From: Actinomycetota bacterium
GTDB lineage: Bacteria; Actinomycetota; Thermoleophilia; Solirubrobacterales; Solirubrobacteraceae
Direction: 5' to 3'
Length of the DNA stretch: 6,872 nucleotides
Assembly: GCA_903970315.1 (NCBI GenBank)
Contig: CAJCIJ010000311.1
Span: 1-6,872, forward strand
A program made the position numbers and the translations under genes. The first letter of the stretch is position 1. Each line of letters begins with the position of its first letter. The notes below the pieces were generated by a model, which did not search any database, had not been told where the DNA came from, and was given only the letters and a program-made list of their open reading frames with translations. Below are positions 1 through 5,072 of this stretch, piece after piece.

Positions 1-240
1 GGCCCACAGGAACTCCGGGCGGCGGTGGCGGCCGATGTTCAGCTTCCACGCTGCCGCGTAGACGACGCAGGCAACCGCCGGCGGCGCCAGCGGCAGCACC
101 CCGTAGTAGGGGACTCCAGAGAGGCCCGCAACCATGAACAGGCCGACCACCACGAGCATGCCCGGACGTAGCGTCCGGGCAAGATCCACCATCCGGCGGC
201 GCTCATTGTCGTCGCGGCAAAGAAATCGACCGATTTCCAC
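1..240 (-). CDS. N-terminal fragment of a membrane protein, possibly a GGDEF-type signalling protein (partial)
   Basis: The reverse-strand frame is open from a GTG at 238-240 to the left edge, giving 80 codons. The start is supported by AGGAG (245-249 on the reverse strand) four bases upstream. The protein starts with a charged segment (about residues 1-27, including DDNERRR). Two hydrophobic stretches follow, at about residues 28-41 (MLVVVGLFMVAGL) and 46-64 (VLPLAPPAVACVVYAAAW), so it looks membrane-embedded with a short hairpin. The end, RHRRPEFLWA, resembles the N-terminal membrane region of some actinobacterial diguanylate cyclase (GGDEF) proteins, but no catalytic domain is in the window, so that assignment is weak. 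Another sensor or integral membrane protein is equally possible. An internal ATG at 190-192 is an alternative start with less ribosome-binding support. Confidence 0.6.
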   Translation of the reverse strand, partial: MEIGRFLCRDDNERRRMVDLARTLRPGMLVVVGLFMVAGLSGVPYYGVLPLAPPAVACVVYAAAWKLNIGRHRRPEFLWA

Positions 241-244
241 AGCG

Positions 245-249
245 CTCCT
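245..249 (-). promoter_or_regulatory. Ribosome binding site deciding the GTG start at 240
   Basis: The reverse strand reads AGGAG followed by CGCT and then GTG. The four-base spacing is slightly short, but the core matches the anti-Shine-Dalgarno sequence and favours the GTG start over the downstream ATG at 192. Confidence 0.5.
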
Positions 250-361
250 ATCGGGCCGATCGCCCGCGCAGCTTACCCCTGGGCGCCGATTCGGACGGAC
301 TGGCGGCCTGCGTGCGGCGAACTCTCAATCAGACGTCCACAAGGCGAAATATGGGCTTCTG

Positions 362-413
362 GGTGCGTCAGCACCGCAGAAGGAGGCCGGCCAACCTGAC
401 CGGTGCCCCGGTC
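362..413 (-). terminator. Candidate hairpin terminator downstream of the DUF2252 gene
   Basis: Two perfect small stem-loops lie just past the DUF2252 stop (419-421). One is GACCGG (398-403) / CCGGTC (408-413) with a four-base loop. The other is GGTGC (362-366) / GCACC (371-375) with a four-base loop. The first is only five bases beyond the stop codon. Neither is followed by a T tract, so a classical intrinsic terminator is not shown. GC-only hairpins at gene ends are common in high-GC actinobacteria. Confidence 0.35.
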
Positions 414-418
414 GGCGC

Positions 419-1843
419 TCAGACGCCCGTCTGTGCCGTGATGCGGCCGTCGCGGACCGCCTCCAGGAGTGCCTGGAAGTCGCGCTGATTCTGCTCGGCA
501 TAGGCTTCCGAGAAGGCGAGGATCGCGCGATCGAACACCCGCCCGTGGCCCAGATAGGCTGCGATTGCGATGCGGTCGCCGCTGCGCGCATGCGCACGCG
601 CCAGCGTCCAGCCGCACATCGCCCCATAGCGGGCCATGCCCTTGGGCGTCATCTGCGCGATCTCGGCAGCGCCCTTCCAGTCGTTGAGCTGACGAGCGTA
701 GAAGTCGCGCTGCTGGCCGTCGATTCCGGACTGGACATGCAGCCAGCCCAGGAAGATGTCGCTTGACGCCTGCATCAACAGCTGGCCGGTGACGACGCGC
801 TCGCCGTGGTTGGCAAATCCGCTGGGCCCCAGGAACGGCTCCAGCACCGACGCCTGAGCCTCCTTGAGCTGTAGAAACAGCGGGTCCTGGCAGTCGGCGC
901 CGAGCAGCAGCGCGACCCATGCACGCGTGCCAACGCTGCCAACCCCCACCACCTTGCGCGCGAGGTCGGTCAGCTGGAACTGCTCCAGCAGCGCACGCCG
1001 GTCGTTCTGCAGCGTGGCGCGGTAGGAGCTCAGAATCTGGTGCAATCCGTCAAACATTTCGTCGCGTTCGGAGCCAGAGGCGAGGTCGTCGATGGGCACC
1101 AGCAGGGGCGGATGAGCGAGGATCCGCGTGTGCCCTTCGACCTGGTGGGTGAGCTTGGAGAACTCCGCCATCCGCTCACGACTGTCGGCGGCGGAACTCT
1201 CCTCGTCGCCCCCCTTGGGAGCCTTGATGTCCATCTGCGAGCCAAGCTGGGCGAGCACTTCCTCTGCATCCAGGCGCGCGTACCAGACGTCGAGGTTCTT
1301 CATCGCAGCGAATCCCAGCATCGCCTTGCGGTAGCCGCGCACGGTCGCGAGCACGGCGCGCTCCTGTTGGGCGACTGGGAAGCCGTTGCCCTGCGCGGCG
1401 ATCAGCGCGCTGGCGGCGAGGCGCTTCAGATCCCACTCCCAAGGCCCCGGCAGCGTCTCGTCAAAGTCGTTGATGTCGAACACCAGCCGGCGCTCGGGCG
1501 AGGCGAAGACGCCGAAGTTCGAGAGGTGCGCGTCGCCGCCGCACTGCACGGTAATCCCCGACCGCGGCGTCGTGGCGAGGTCGGCGGCCATGATCGCGGC
1601 AGCGCCGCGGTAGAAGTTGAAAGGCGAGGCAACCATGCGGCCATAGCGGATCGGCACCAGCTCGCTGATGCGGGTCTGGGACTGGCGCTGGAGCAGCTCG
1701 ATCGGATCGGCGCGATCGGGTGCGGGCTCAAACAGCGCCTGCTGGGAACGCGGCACCCGTCGCCGAGCTGCCCTGCCGAGCGCGTTGCGCTCGGAGCCCG
1801 TCGGGTGGGCTACCACCACCGTGCCGTTGGAGGCGACAGCCAT
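419..1843 (-). CDS. DUF2252 family protein (COG4320-like)
   Basis: This 474-residue protein is a clear DUF2252 member; the function of the family is not established. Hallmarks in order are VPRSQQALF (about 30), the ELVPIRYGRM..SPFNFYRGAA block (about 61-82), CGGDAHLSNFG (about 101-111), FDINDFDE (122-129), PWEWDLKRLA (about 134-143) and the C-terminal CGWTLARAHARSGD signature. The GDxHxxN motif followed by a D-x-NDFD block resembles the catalytic loop and metal-binding Asp of aminoglycoside/choline-kinase-like phosphotransferases. A small-molecule kinase fold is therefore a reasonable inference, not a demonstrated activity. No signal peptide or membrane segment is visible, so it is probably cytoplasmic. 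I chose the ATG at 1843. The frame stays open to a TTG at 1915, which would add 24 residues; neither start has a well-spaced ribosome binding site. The gene follows the aquaporin by about 100 bases and may be cotranscribed with it. Confidence 0.93.
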   Translation of the reverse strand: MAVASNGTVVVAHPTGSERNALGRAARRRVPRSQQALFEPAPDRADPIELLQRQSQTRISELVPIRYGRMVASPFNFYRGAAAIMAADLATTPRSGITVQCGGDAHLSNFGVFASPERRLVFDINDFDETLPGPWEWDLKRLAASALIAAQGNGFPVAQQERAVLATVRGYRKAMLGFAAMKNLDVWYARLDAEEVLAQLGSQMDIKAPKGGDEESSAADSRERMAEFSKLTHQVEGHTRILAHPPLLVPIDDLASGSERDEMFDGLHQILSSYRATLQNDRRALLEQFQLTDLARKVVGVGSVGTRAWVALLLGADCQDPLFLQLKEAQASVLEPFLGPSGFANHGERVVTGQLLMQASSDIFLGWLHVQSGIDGQQRDFYARQLNDWKGAAEIAQMTPKGMARYGAMCGWTLARAHARSGDRIAIAAYLGHGRVFDRAILAFSEAYAEQNQRDFQALLEAVRDGRITAQTGV

Positions 1844-1945
1844 CCACCGACGATACTCGCCCTCCGGCCAGCCGACGCCGGACTCTCGCCGGATCGCCGA
1901 CGACCCCGCATCCAACGCACGCGGGCGGCGCGCGCCGACAGAGCG

Positions 1946-2791
1946 TCAGTGGTTGGCGTCGGTACGTGCCATTGCGGCTTCCAGGGCGCCCTGTGCGGCG
2001 GCCGACCCGGATGGCCCACCGCCACGGCCCCGGAGGATGAAGGCGGCGCCCACCGCCACCACCGCGCCGGCCAGCGGGCCGGCGACGTAGACCCAGAAGT
2101 CGCTGAAGTTGCCCCCCACCAGGTCGGGGGCAAAGGTGCGCGCCGGGTTCATCGAGGTGCCCGAGATGGGGCTGCCCCACAGGCCCGCCAGCGCGATGTA
2201 CCCGCCCACCGCCAGTGCCCCGAGCGTGCCAACGTTCTGGGCGCCGGAGGAGGTACCCAGGATGACTGTCACCAGTCCGAGCGTGAGCACCGCCTCCATC
2301 CAGAACGCCGACATGCTGGAGTGGCCGACGGCGGGGTAGTTTGAGCCGAACGTAGCCGACACGCCGACGATCTGGCGCAGCAGGAGCACCGCGAGCGTGG
2401 CGCCGATCAGCTGCACGACGATGTAGCCGGGAACGCGGCGCCATGGGAAGTCCTGTCGCAGGGCGAACGCAATGCTCACGGCGGGGTTCAGGTGGGCGCC
2501 GGAGACCTTGCCCATGGCGAGGATGATCGCCATCACCATCAGCCCCGGGGCGACCACGGCGGCGGTCCGGCTGATGGTGTCGGGGAACGCGTGGCCGATC
2601 ATGCCGCCGCCGGCGGCCACCAGCACCAGCAGAAAGGTGCCGTAGAGCTCGGCGAACAGGCGCCGCCATTCCTGGCGTGGATCCTTGAAGACCTCGGCGG
2701 GATGGACCACGCGCCGGGCAAGGAACTCCGTGATCGCTTCCGAGACGTAGCGATCGCTGGGCACGGGCCGAGCACGCGGAGACGTTGACAC
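1946..2791 (-). CDS. Aquaporin / MIP family channel
   Basis: This is a six-helix major intrinsic protein that would form a transmembrane channel for water or small neutral solutes. Both half-helix signatures are present: SGAHLNPAVS (NPA at residues 102-104) and SGTSMNPART (NPA at 215-217, with the conserved pore Arg at 218). Hydrophobic helices begin with LFAELYGTFLLVLVAAGGG near residue 45. About 44 hydrophilic residues precede helix 1, and a Gly/Ala-rich tail follows helix 6, making the protein (281 residues) longer than the usual 230-250. Aligning by hand to E. coli AqpZ, the aromatic/arginine filter positions read Pro82, Gly203, Thr212, Arg218, where AqpZ has Phe, His, Thr, Arg. This suggests a wider, non-strict-water pore. 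I chose the GTG at 2791, preceded by AGGG nine bases upstream. A GTG at 2815 would add eight residues but has no ribosome binding site. Confidence 0.92.
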   Translation of the reverse strand: MSTSPRARPVPSDRYVSEAITEFLARRVVHPAEVFKDPRQEWRRLFAELYGTFLLVLVAAGGGMIGHAFPDTISRTAAVVAPGLMVMAIILAMGKVSGAHLNPAVSIAFALRQDFPWRRVPGYIVVQLIGATLAVLLLRQIVGVSATFGSNYPAVGHSSMSAFWMEAVLTLGLVTVILGTSSGAQNVGTLGALAVGGYIALAGLWGSPISGTSMNPARTFAPDLVGGNFSDFWVYVAGPLAGAVVAVGAAFILRGRGGGPSGSAAAQGALEAAMARTDANH

Positions 2792-2839
2792 CGACCACGA
2801 CCCTATAGGCCGCACCGGCTGGTTAGGTGGGCAAAAAGC

Positions 2840-3259
2840 TCAGCGGTCGCGGGGGAGCAGCCGAAAGGCGCCACCGCCGGCCAGTGGGCGCACTGCTCGG
2901 AAATGCCGCTCGTCAAGCGTGGCGATCGCGACCGTTTCACAACGCTGTGCCAGTACCACCAACGACGCGTCCGCAAGGTCCAGCCCGGTGTCGGCGTAGC
3001 GTTCGGCCACGCGCACTGAAGCAGCGAGTGCCTCCGGCCACCAGTCCACAATGTAGGCGCCCGCGACCAAGTCAGCGCGTAGGCCTTTCGTGGCGCTGGC
3101 ACCCCCACGCGCACGGGCGAGGTGGTCGGCCTCGGCCACGATCAGCGGCGTTGTGGTCAGGTCGTCCGGCTCGGCTCCCAACCACTCCGCGACGTCCCCA
3201 TGATCCCGGTCGGCGGAGTTCATGTAGGCGATGATCGCCGAGGTATCGACGACGATCAA
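2840..3259 (-). CDS. PIN-domain ribonuclease toxin, VapC-like (module 1)
   Basis: This 139-residue protein has the PIN fold layout. The first acidic residue is Asp5 in MIVVDTSAIIAYMN, followed by Glu43 in IVAEADHL, Asp94/Asp97 in GLDLADASLV, and Asp116 in IATLDERHF. These acidic residues bind Mg2+/Mn2+ in VapC-type endoribonucleases, which cleave RNA and halt growth when released from their antitoxin. The start codon is a TTG (3257-3259) that overlaps the TGA of the RHH antitoxin gene as TTGA, a four-base overlap typical of translationally coupled TA pairs. A later start would remove the catalytic Asp5. The aquaporin gene begins about 50 bases downstream on the same strand. The RNA target cannot be read from sequence. 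The toxin designation follows from PIN domain plus partner; a non-toxic PIN nuclease is the alternative. Confidence 0.9.
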   Translation of the reverse strand: MIVVDTSAIIAYMNSADRDHGDVAEWLGAEPDDLTTTPLIVAEADHLARARGGASATKGLRADLVAGAYIVDWWPEALAASVRVAERYADTGLDLADASLVVLAQRCETVAIATLDERHFRAVRPLAGGGAFRLLPRDR

Positions 3260-3489
3260 GGCTCGCCGAAACCGGTGGCGGCCAGATGCTCGTCAACATT
3301 GCGAGCAAGGTCCTCGGGCCCCGCAAATACGCCGCGGGCGCGCGGCTTGACGCCCAGCGAACCACGAGCGGCGTCCCTCAGGGCGTTTCTGACCACCTCG
3401 GCCTTGGTGGTGCCTTCGCGGGCGGCTCGCCGGGCAAGAGCAATGTCGACCTCGGGCTCGATGTAGATGCTGGTCTTTCTCATCGTCAT
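3256..3489 (-). CDS. Ribbon-helix-helix (CopG/VapB-like) antitoxin (module 1)
   Basis: This is a small protein of about 77 residues, read from the ATG at 3489. The N-terminal segment RKTSIYIEP looks like the DNA-binding beta ribbon. It is followed by helix A (PEVDIALARRAAREG) and helix B (TKAEVVRNALRDAA), as in Arc/CopG/MetJ-fold antitoxins. The C-terminal tail (residues from about 42 onward, ending ATGFGEP) would be the disordered part that wraps the PIN toxin. Its TGA overlaps the toxin TTG. RHH antitoxins usually bind operators in their own promoter as dimers, cooperatively with the toxin. The exact start is uncertain. A TTG at 3498 has AGGTGG at good spacing (five bases), an ATG at 3483 is also in frame, and a GTG at 3507 is the longest option. 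Confidence 0.85.
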   Translation of the reverse strand: MTMRKTSIYIEPEVDIALARRAAREGTTKAEVVRNALRDAARGSLGVKPRARGVFAGPEDLARNVDEHLAATGFGEP

Positions 3490-3503
3490 CGGACTCAAGG
3501 CTA

Positions 3504-3524
3504 CCACCTGCCACCTGCCACCCG
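3504..3524 (-). repeat. Three 7-bp tandem repeats in the leader of TA module 1
   Basis: On the plus strand the units are CCACCTG (3504-3510), CCACCTG (3511-3517) and CCACCCG (3518-3524). On the reverse, coding strand this gives three GGTGG-containing units just upstream of the RHH antitoxin start. They could act as repeated RHH operator half-sites or as Shine-Dalgarno-like elements; the innermost AGGTGG is five bases before an in-frame TTG. Chance repetition in GC-rich DNA is possible. Confidence 0.45.
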
Positions 3525-3612
3525 TGCCGTGAGGCCGGTCGGAGTCGGCCCGGCCCCTGGTCCTGCCAGCGAGTACGGGCGAGTGGTGTCGCCCGGGCCA
3601 GCGCAGCCACAG

Positions 3613-3630
3613 AGCTAGCCCGTACTAGCT
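3613..3630. promoter_or_regulatory. Perfect inverted repeat, candidate operator of TA module 2
   Basis: AGCTAG (3613-3618) and CTAGCT (3625-3630) form a perfect 6-bp inverted repeat with a six-base spacer, in an AT-richer patch immediately upstream of the Phd/YefM antitoxin gene. Phd and YefM antitoxins autoregulate by binding paired palindromes in their promoters. A second palindrome begins two bases further on. The role as operator is inference from position and symmetry. Confidence 0.5.
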
Positions 3631-3631
3631 A

Positions 3632-3644
3632 AGTAGGTGCTACT
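3632..3644 (+). promoter_or_regulatory. Second inverted repeat overlapping the ribosome binding site of the Phd/YefM antitoxin gene
   Basis: AGTAG (3632-3636) and CTACT (3640-3644) flank GTG (3637-3639) in a perfect 5-bp inverted repeat. It contains the Shine-Dalgarno-like TAGGTG and ends two bases before the ATG at 3647. As DNA it could be the second half of a Phd-type operator, with centres about 16-17 bp apart. As RNA its three-base loop is tight, and it could partly hide the ribosome binding site. Confidence 0.5.
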
Positions 3645-3646
3645 GT

Positions 3647-3883
3647 ATGGAGGTGGTCCGCGTTGGAATGCATGAAGCCAAGACCCAGCTGTCGCGGCTT
3701 GTCCAGCTCGCCGAAACGGGCGAGGAGGTCATCATCCAGCGCTCCGGGCGACCGGCGGCACGACTGGTCGCCCTACAGCCCCGCCGCCGCGTTGCCGACG
3801 CCTTCGGAGTGTTGCGCGGCCAAATTGAGCTGGCCGACGACTTCGACGAGCTTCCCGCTGACTTCGCCGAGCACTTCAGCTGA
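3647..3883 (+). CDS. Phd/YefM family antitoxin (module 2)
   Basis: This 78-residue protein has the Phd/YefM (prevent-host-death) N-terminal signature: VRVGMHEAKTQLSRLVQLAETGEEVIIQRSGRPAARLVAL (about residues 4-43). This forms the dimeric DNA-binding half. The acidic C-terminus (ADDFDELPADFAEHFS) matches the intrinsically flexible, toxin-neutralising tail seen in VapC-partner antitoxins of this type. The ATG at 3647 has TAGGTG about seven bases upstream. An internal ATG at 3668 would remove the first beta strand and is less likely, although GGAGGTGG lies upstream of it. The gene ends in CTGA, the TGA overlapping the proposed CTG start of the PIN toxin. Two inverted repeats immediately upstream are likely autoregulatory sites. 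Confidence 0.92.
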   Translation: MEVVRVGMHEAKTQLSRLVQLAETGEEVIIQRSGRPAARLVALQPRRRVADAFGVLRGQIELADDFDELPADFAEHFS

Positions 3884-4251
3884 GCCTGCTGCTCGACACG
3901 CACGCGTTGCTGTGGCTGCTTGCGGGCGATGAGCGCATCGAGAGAGTCCGGGCCGCGATCGAGGATGAGCGGACACCCGTGGTGGTCAGCGCAGTATGCG
4001 TCTGGGAGGCGGTCATCAAAAGCGCCCTGGGCAAGCTGCGAGTTGCCGACGACCTGCTGGCGCGCCTCGATGAGTTCGCCTTCGAGCGCTTGCCGGTAAC
4101 CGATGTCCACGCCTGGACGGTGCGAGCGCTCCCGCCGATCCACAACGATCCGTTTGACCGACTGCTCGCAGCGCAGGCCATCTGTGAGCGGGCCACGATC
4201 GTCTCAGCCGACGCCATCTTCGACGCCTACTCGATCACCCGCATCTGGTGA
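3880..4251 (+). CDS. PIN-domain ribonuclease toxin, VapC-like (module 2), apparent CTG start
   Basis: This 123-residue protein belongs to the PIN subfamily paired with Phd-type antitoxins. It reads SLLLDTHALLWLLAGDE at the N-terminus (Asp6), VCVWEAVIKSALGKL (Glu43), IHNDPFDRLLAAQA (Asp90, Asp93) and IVSADAIFDAY (Asp111), so all the acidic positions expected for metal binding are present. The start is the notable point. The frame is closed by a TGA at 3859-3861, and between there and the catalytic DTHALLW there is no ATG, GTG or TTG. The CTG at 3880-3882 fits exactly where such proteins start and overlaps the antitoxin TGA as CTGA. The first conventional start, TTG at 3907, would delete the catalytic Asp and strand 1. 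Expression is presumably translationally coupled to the antitoxin. The alternative is a sequencing error or recent mutation of an ATG. Confidence 0.88.
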   Translation: MSLLLDTHALLWLLAGDERIERVRAAIEDERTPVVVSAVCVWEAVIKSALGKLRVADDLLARLDEFAFERLPVTDVHAWTVRALPPIHNDPFDRLLAAQAICERATIVSADAIFDAYSITRIW

Positions 4252-4259
4252 TCGCGCGT

Positions 4260-4282
4260 CCGCGCCGCCGTCAGCGGCGCGG
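4260..4282 (+). terminator. Strong GC hairpin after TA module 2, candidate terminator between convergent genes
   Basis: CCGCGCCGC (4260-4268) pairs perfectly with GCGGCGCGG (4274-4282) around a five-base loop, CGTCA. It begins nine bases after the VapC-like stop, between this gene and the convergent hypothetical gene ending at 4344. No T run follows, so this is a GC-type hairpin rather than a textbook intrinsic terminator; it could serve both directions. Confidence 0.55.
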
Positions 4283-4343
4283 TCGTCCTCCAGCGTCCGC
4301 AGGGGGGATCGAAGCAGGACCTACGTGGTCACTGCGCGAGGGC

Positions 4344-4523
4344 TCAGTGCCCCGGTTTTCCCGGCTGGGCGGTCTCGGCGTCGGTGATCGCCCAACCGAG
4401 CCGCTCGATGAACTCCGCGGCGTTGTCGTCGCGATCGAGATGTCCTGAGTTGACGCGCTCGTCGAGATGGGTCGATGCCGCGTCCTGGTTGGCTGCCTCG
4501 GTGCTAACGGTGATCCGTACCAT
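4344..4523 (-). CDS. Small hypothetical protein (59 residues)
   Basis: I do not recognise this protein. The ATG at 4521-4523 is preceded on the reverse strand by GGAAGGGG (4530-4537) with six bases of spacing, a good ribosome binding site, so the longer open frame reaching 4658 is not needed. The product is small, hydrophilic and acidic. It begins MVRITVSTEAANQDAAS, then carries a charged stretch (HLDERVNSGHLDRDDN, about residues 20-35) and a probable amphipathic helix (AAEFIERLGWAITDAE), ending QPGKPGH. No signal peptide, membrane segment or cysteine is present. It is divergent from the VOC gene, with about 97 bases between starts, and convergent with the VapC-like toxin. A soluble regulator or stress protein is possible, but there is no direct evidence for any role. 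Confidence 0.6.
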   Translation of the reverse strand: MVRITVSTEAANQDAASTHLDERVNSGHLDRDDNAAEFIERLGWAITDAETAQPGKPGH

Positions 4524-4529
4524 AGGCTT

Positions 4530-4537
4530 CCCCTTCC
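4530..4537 (-). promoter_or_regulatory. Ribosome binding site deciding the start of the 59-residue gene
   Basis: The reverse strand reads GGAAGGGG, six bases before the ATG at 4523. It supports the short form of the gene over the 104-residue open frame. Confidence 0.55.
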
Positions 4538-4608
4538 GATCTGGTTGGGTTCCAACGTGGCACACCCAGGTGAAGCTGGGGTAAAGGCCAACGCGAGCAA
4601 CAACGATC

Positions 4609-4614
4609 AGGAGG
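4609..4614 (+). promoter_or_regulatory. Ribosome binding site of the VOC gene
   Basis: AGGAGG lies six bases before the ATG at 4621. It is the strongest Shine-Dalgarno match in the window and suggests efficient translation. Confidence 0.75.
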
Positions 4615-4620
4615 TGGCCG

Positions 4621-4971
4621 ATGGCCGGCGAGGTCTCATTCTTCGAGCTGGGAGTCAAGGACCCAGCGGCGGCGCGTGAGTTCTACGGCGAGCTGTTTGG
4701 ATGGAAGATGACGCTGGGCCCGTCGGGCGAGGCGCAGGGCTTCCGGATTGAGACGCCGAACATCGCCGGTGGCCTACACGGCGGCGACGAGGGTGGTGGC
4801 CCGTATCTGTTCTTCAAGGTCGACGACATCCAGGCGGCAGCCCAGCGCGTGCGAGAGCTCGGTGGCGAGGCCGAGTTCAATGAGCATTCCGGCCCGGGCC
4901 CGTCGGGGACCTTCGCGTTCTGCCGCGACAACCAGGGGTCGAGCTTCGGCTTGCATCAGCCGCCCTTGTGA
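4621..4971 (+). CDS. VOC (glyoxalase/bleomycin resistance-fold) family protein
   Basis: This 116-residue protein is a single vicinal-oxygen-chelate module. The first beta-alpha-beta unit is VSFFELGVKDPAAAREFYGELFGWKM (residues 5-30), the usual 'D-x-x-x-A-x-x-FY-x-x-LFGW' start of the fold. The second half contains PYLFFKVDDIQAAAQRVRELGGEA (61-84) and the closing strand FAFCRDNQGSSFGLHQ (98-113), equivalent to the 'DPxGNxFGL' end of the family. Glu9, His53 and His112 are candidate metal or substrate ligands, but the set is not diagnostic. The family includes glyoxalases, dioxygenases and resistance proteins, so the substrate cannot be named; many such short single-module proteins are uncharacterised. 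It is cytoplasmic by appearance. A perfect AGGAGG precedes the ATG. It is divergent from the 59-residue gene. Confidence 0.92.
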   Translation: MAGEVSFFELGVKDPAAAREFYGELFGWKMTLGPSGEAQGFRIETPNIAGGLHGGDEGGGPYLFFKVDDIQAAAQRVRELGGEAEFNEHSGPGPSGTFAFCRDNQGSSFGLHQPPL

Positions 4972-5001
4972 TCAGGGAGCGCGGCTGTGCCTCGCCCCGG
5001 C

Positions 5002-5013
5002 GAGATCGATCTC
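5002..5013. promoter_or_regulatory. 12-bp perfect palindrome between the VOC gene and the antitoxin-like gene
   Basis: GAGATCGATCTC is a perfect 12-bp palindrome, 30 bases after the VOC stop and 59 bases before the antitoxin-like ATG. It could be an operator for the downstream gene or part of a terminator for the VOC gene (flanking CCGG and CGG extend it imperfectly). Function is not shown. Confidence 0.3.
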
Positions 5014-5072
5014 CGGCACTGCGACACCCCAATTGGCTCTTCGTCTGGAAGACCCGGTGCGAGGTTTAGGCA

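Noticed and set aside
134..766. 210-codon plus-strand open frame at the left end
   Set aside because: Overlaps the partial membrane protein and the DUF2252 C-terminus in antisense. Arg-rich low-complexity composition with no ribosome binding site or family match.
1040..2344. 434-codon plus-strand open frame antisense to both the DUF2252 and aquaporin genes
   Set aside because: It spans two well-supported reverse-strand genes and the gap between them, has no recognisable domain, and is explained by the scarcity of stop codons opposite high-GC coding DNA.
1728..2798. 356-codon reverse-strand open frame overlapping the aquaporin in another frame
   Set aside because: Arg/Gly/Pro-rich shadow with no domain. 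The aquaporin frame carries both NPA motifs and membrane helices.
2831..2860. T-run on the reverse strand just after the module 1 toxin stop, possible intrinsic terminator
   Set aside because: Only a four-base GCTC/GAGC stem with a long loop could be found before the TTTTT, too weak to call a terminator.
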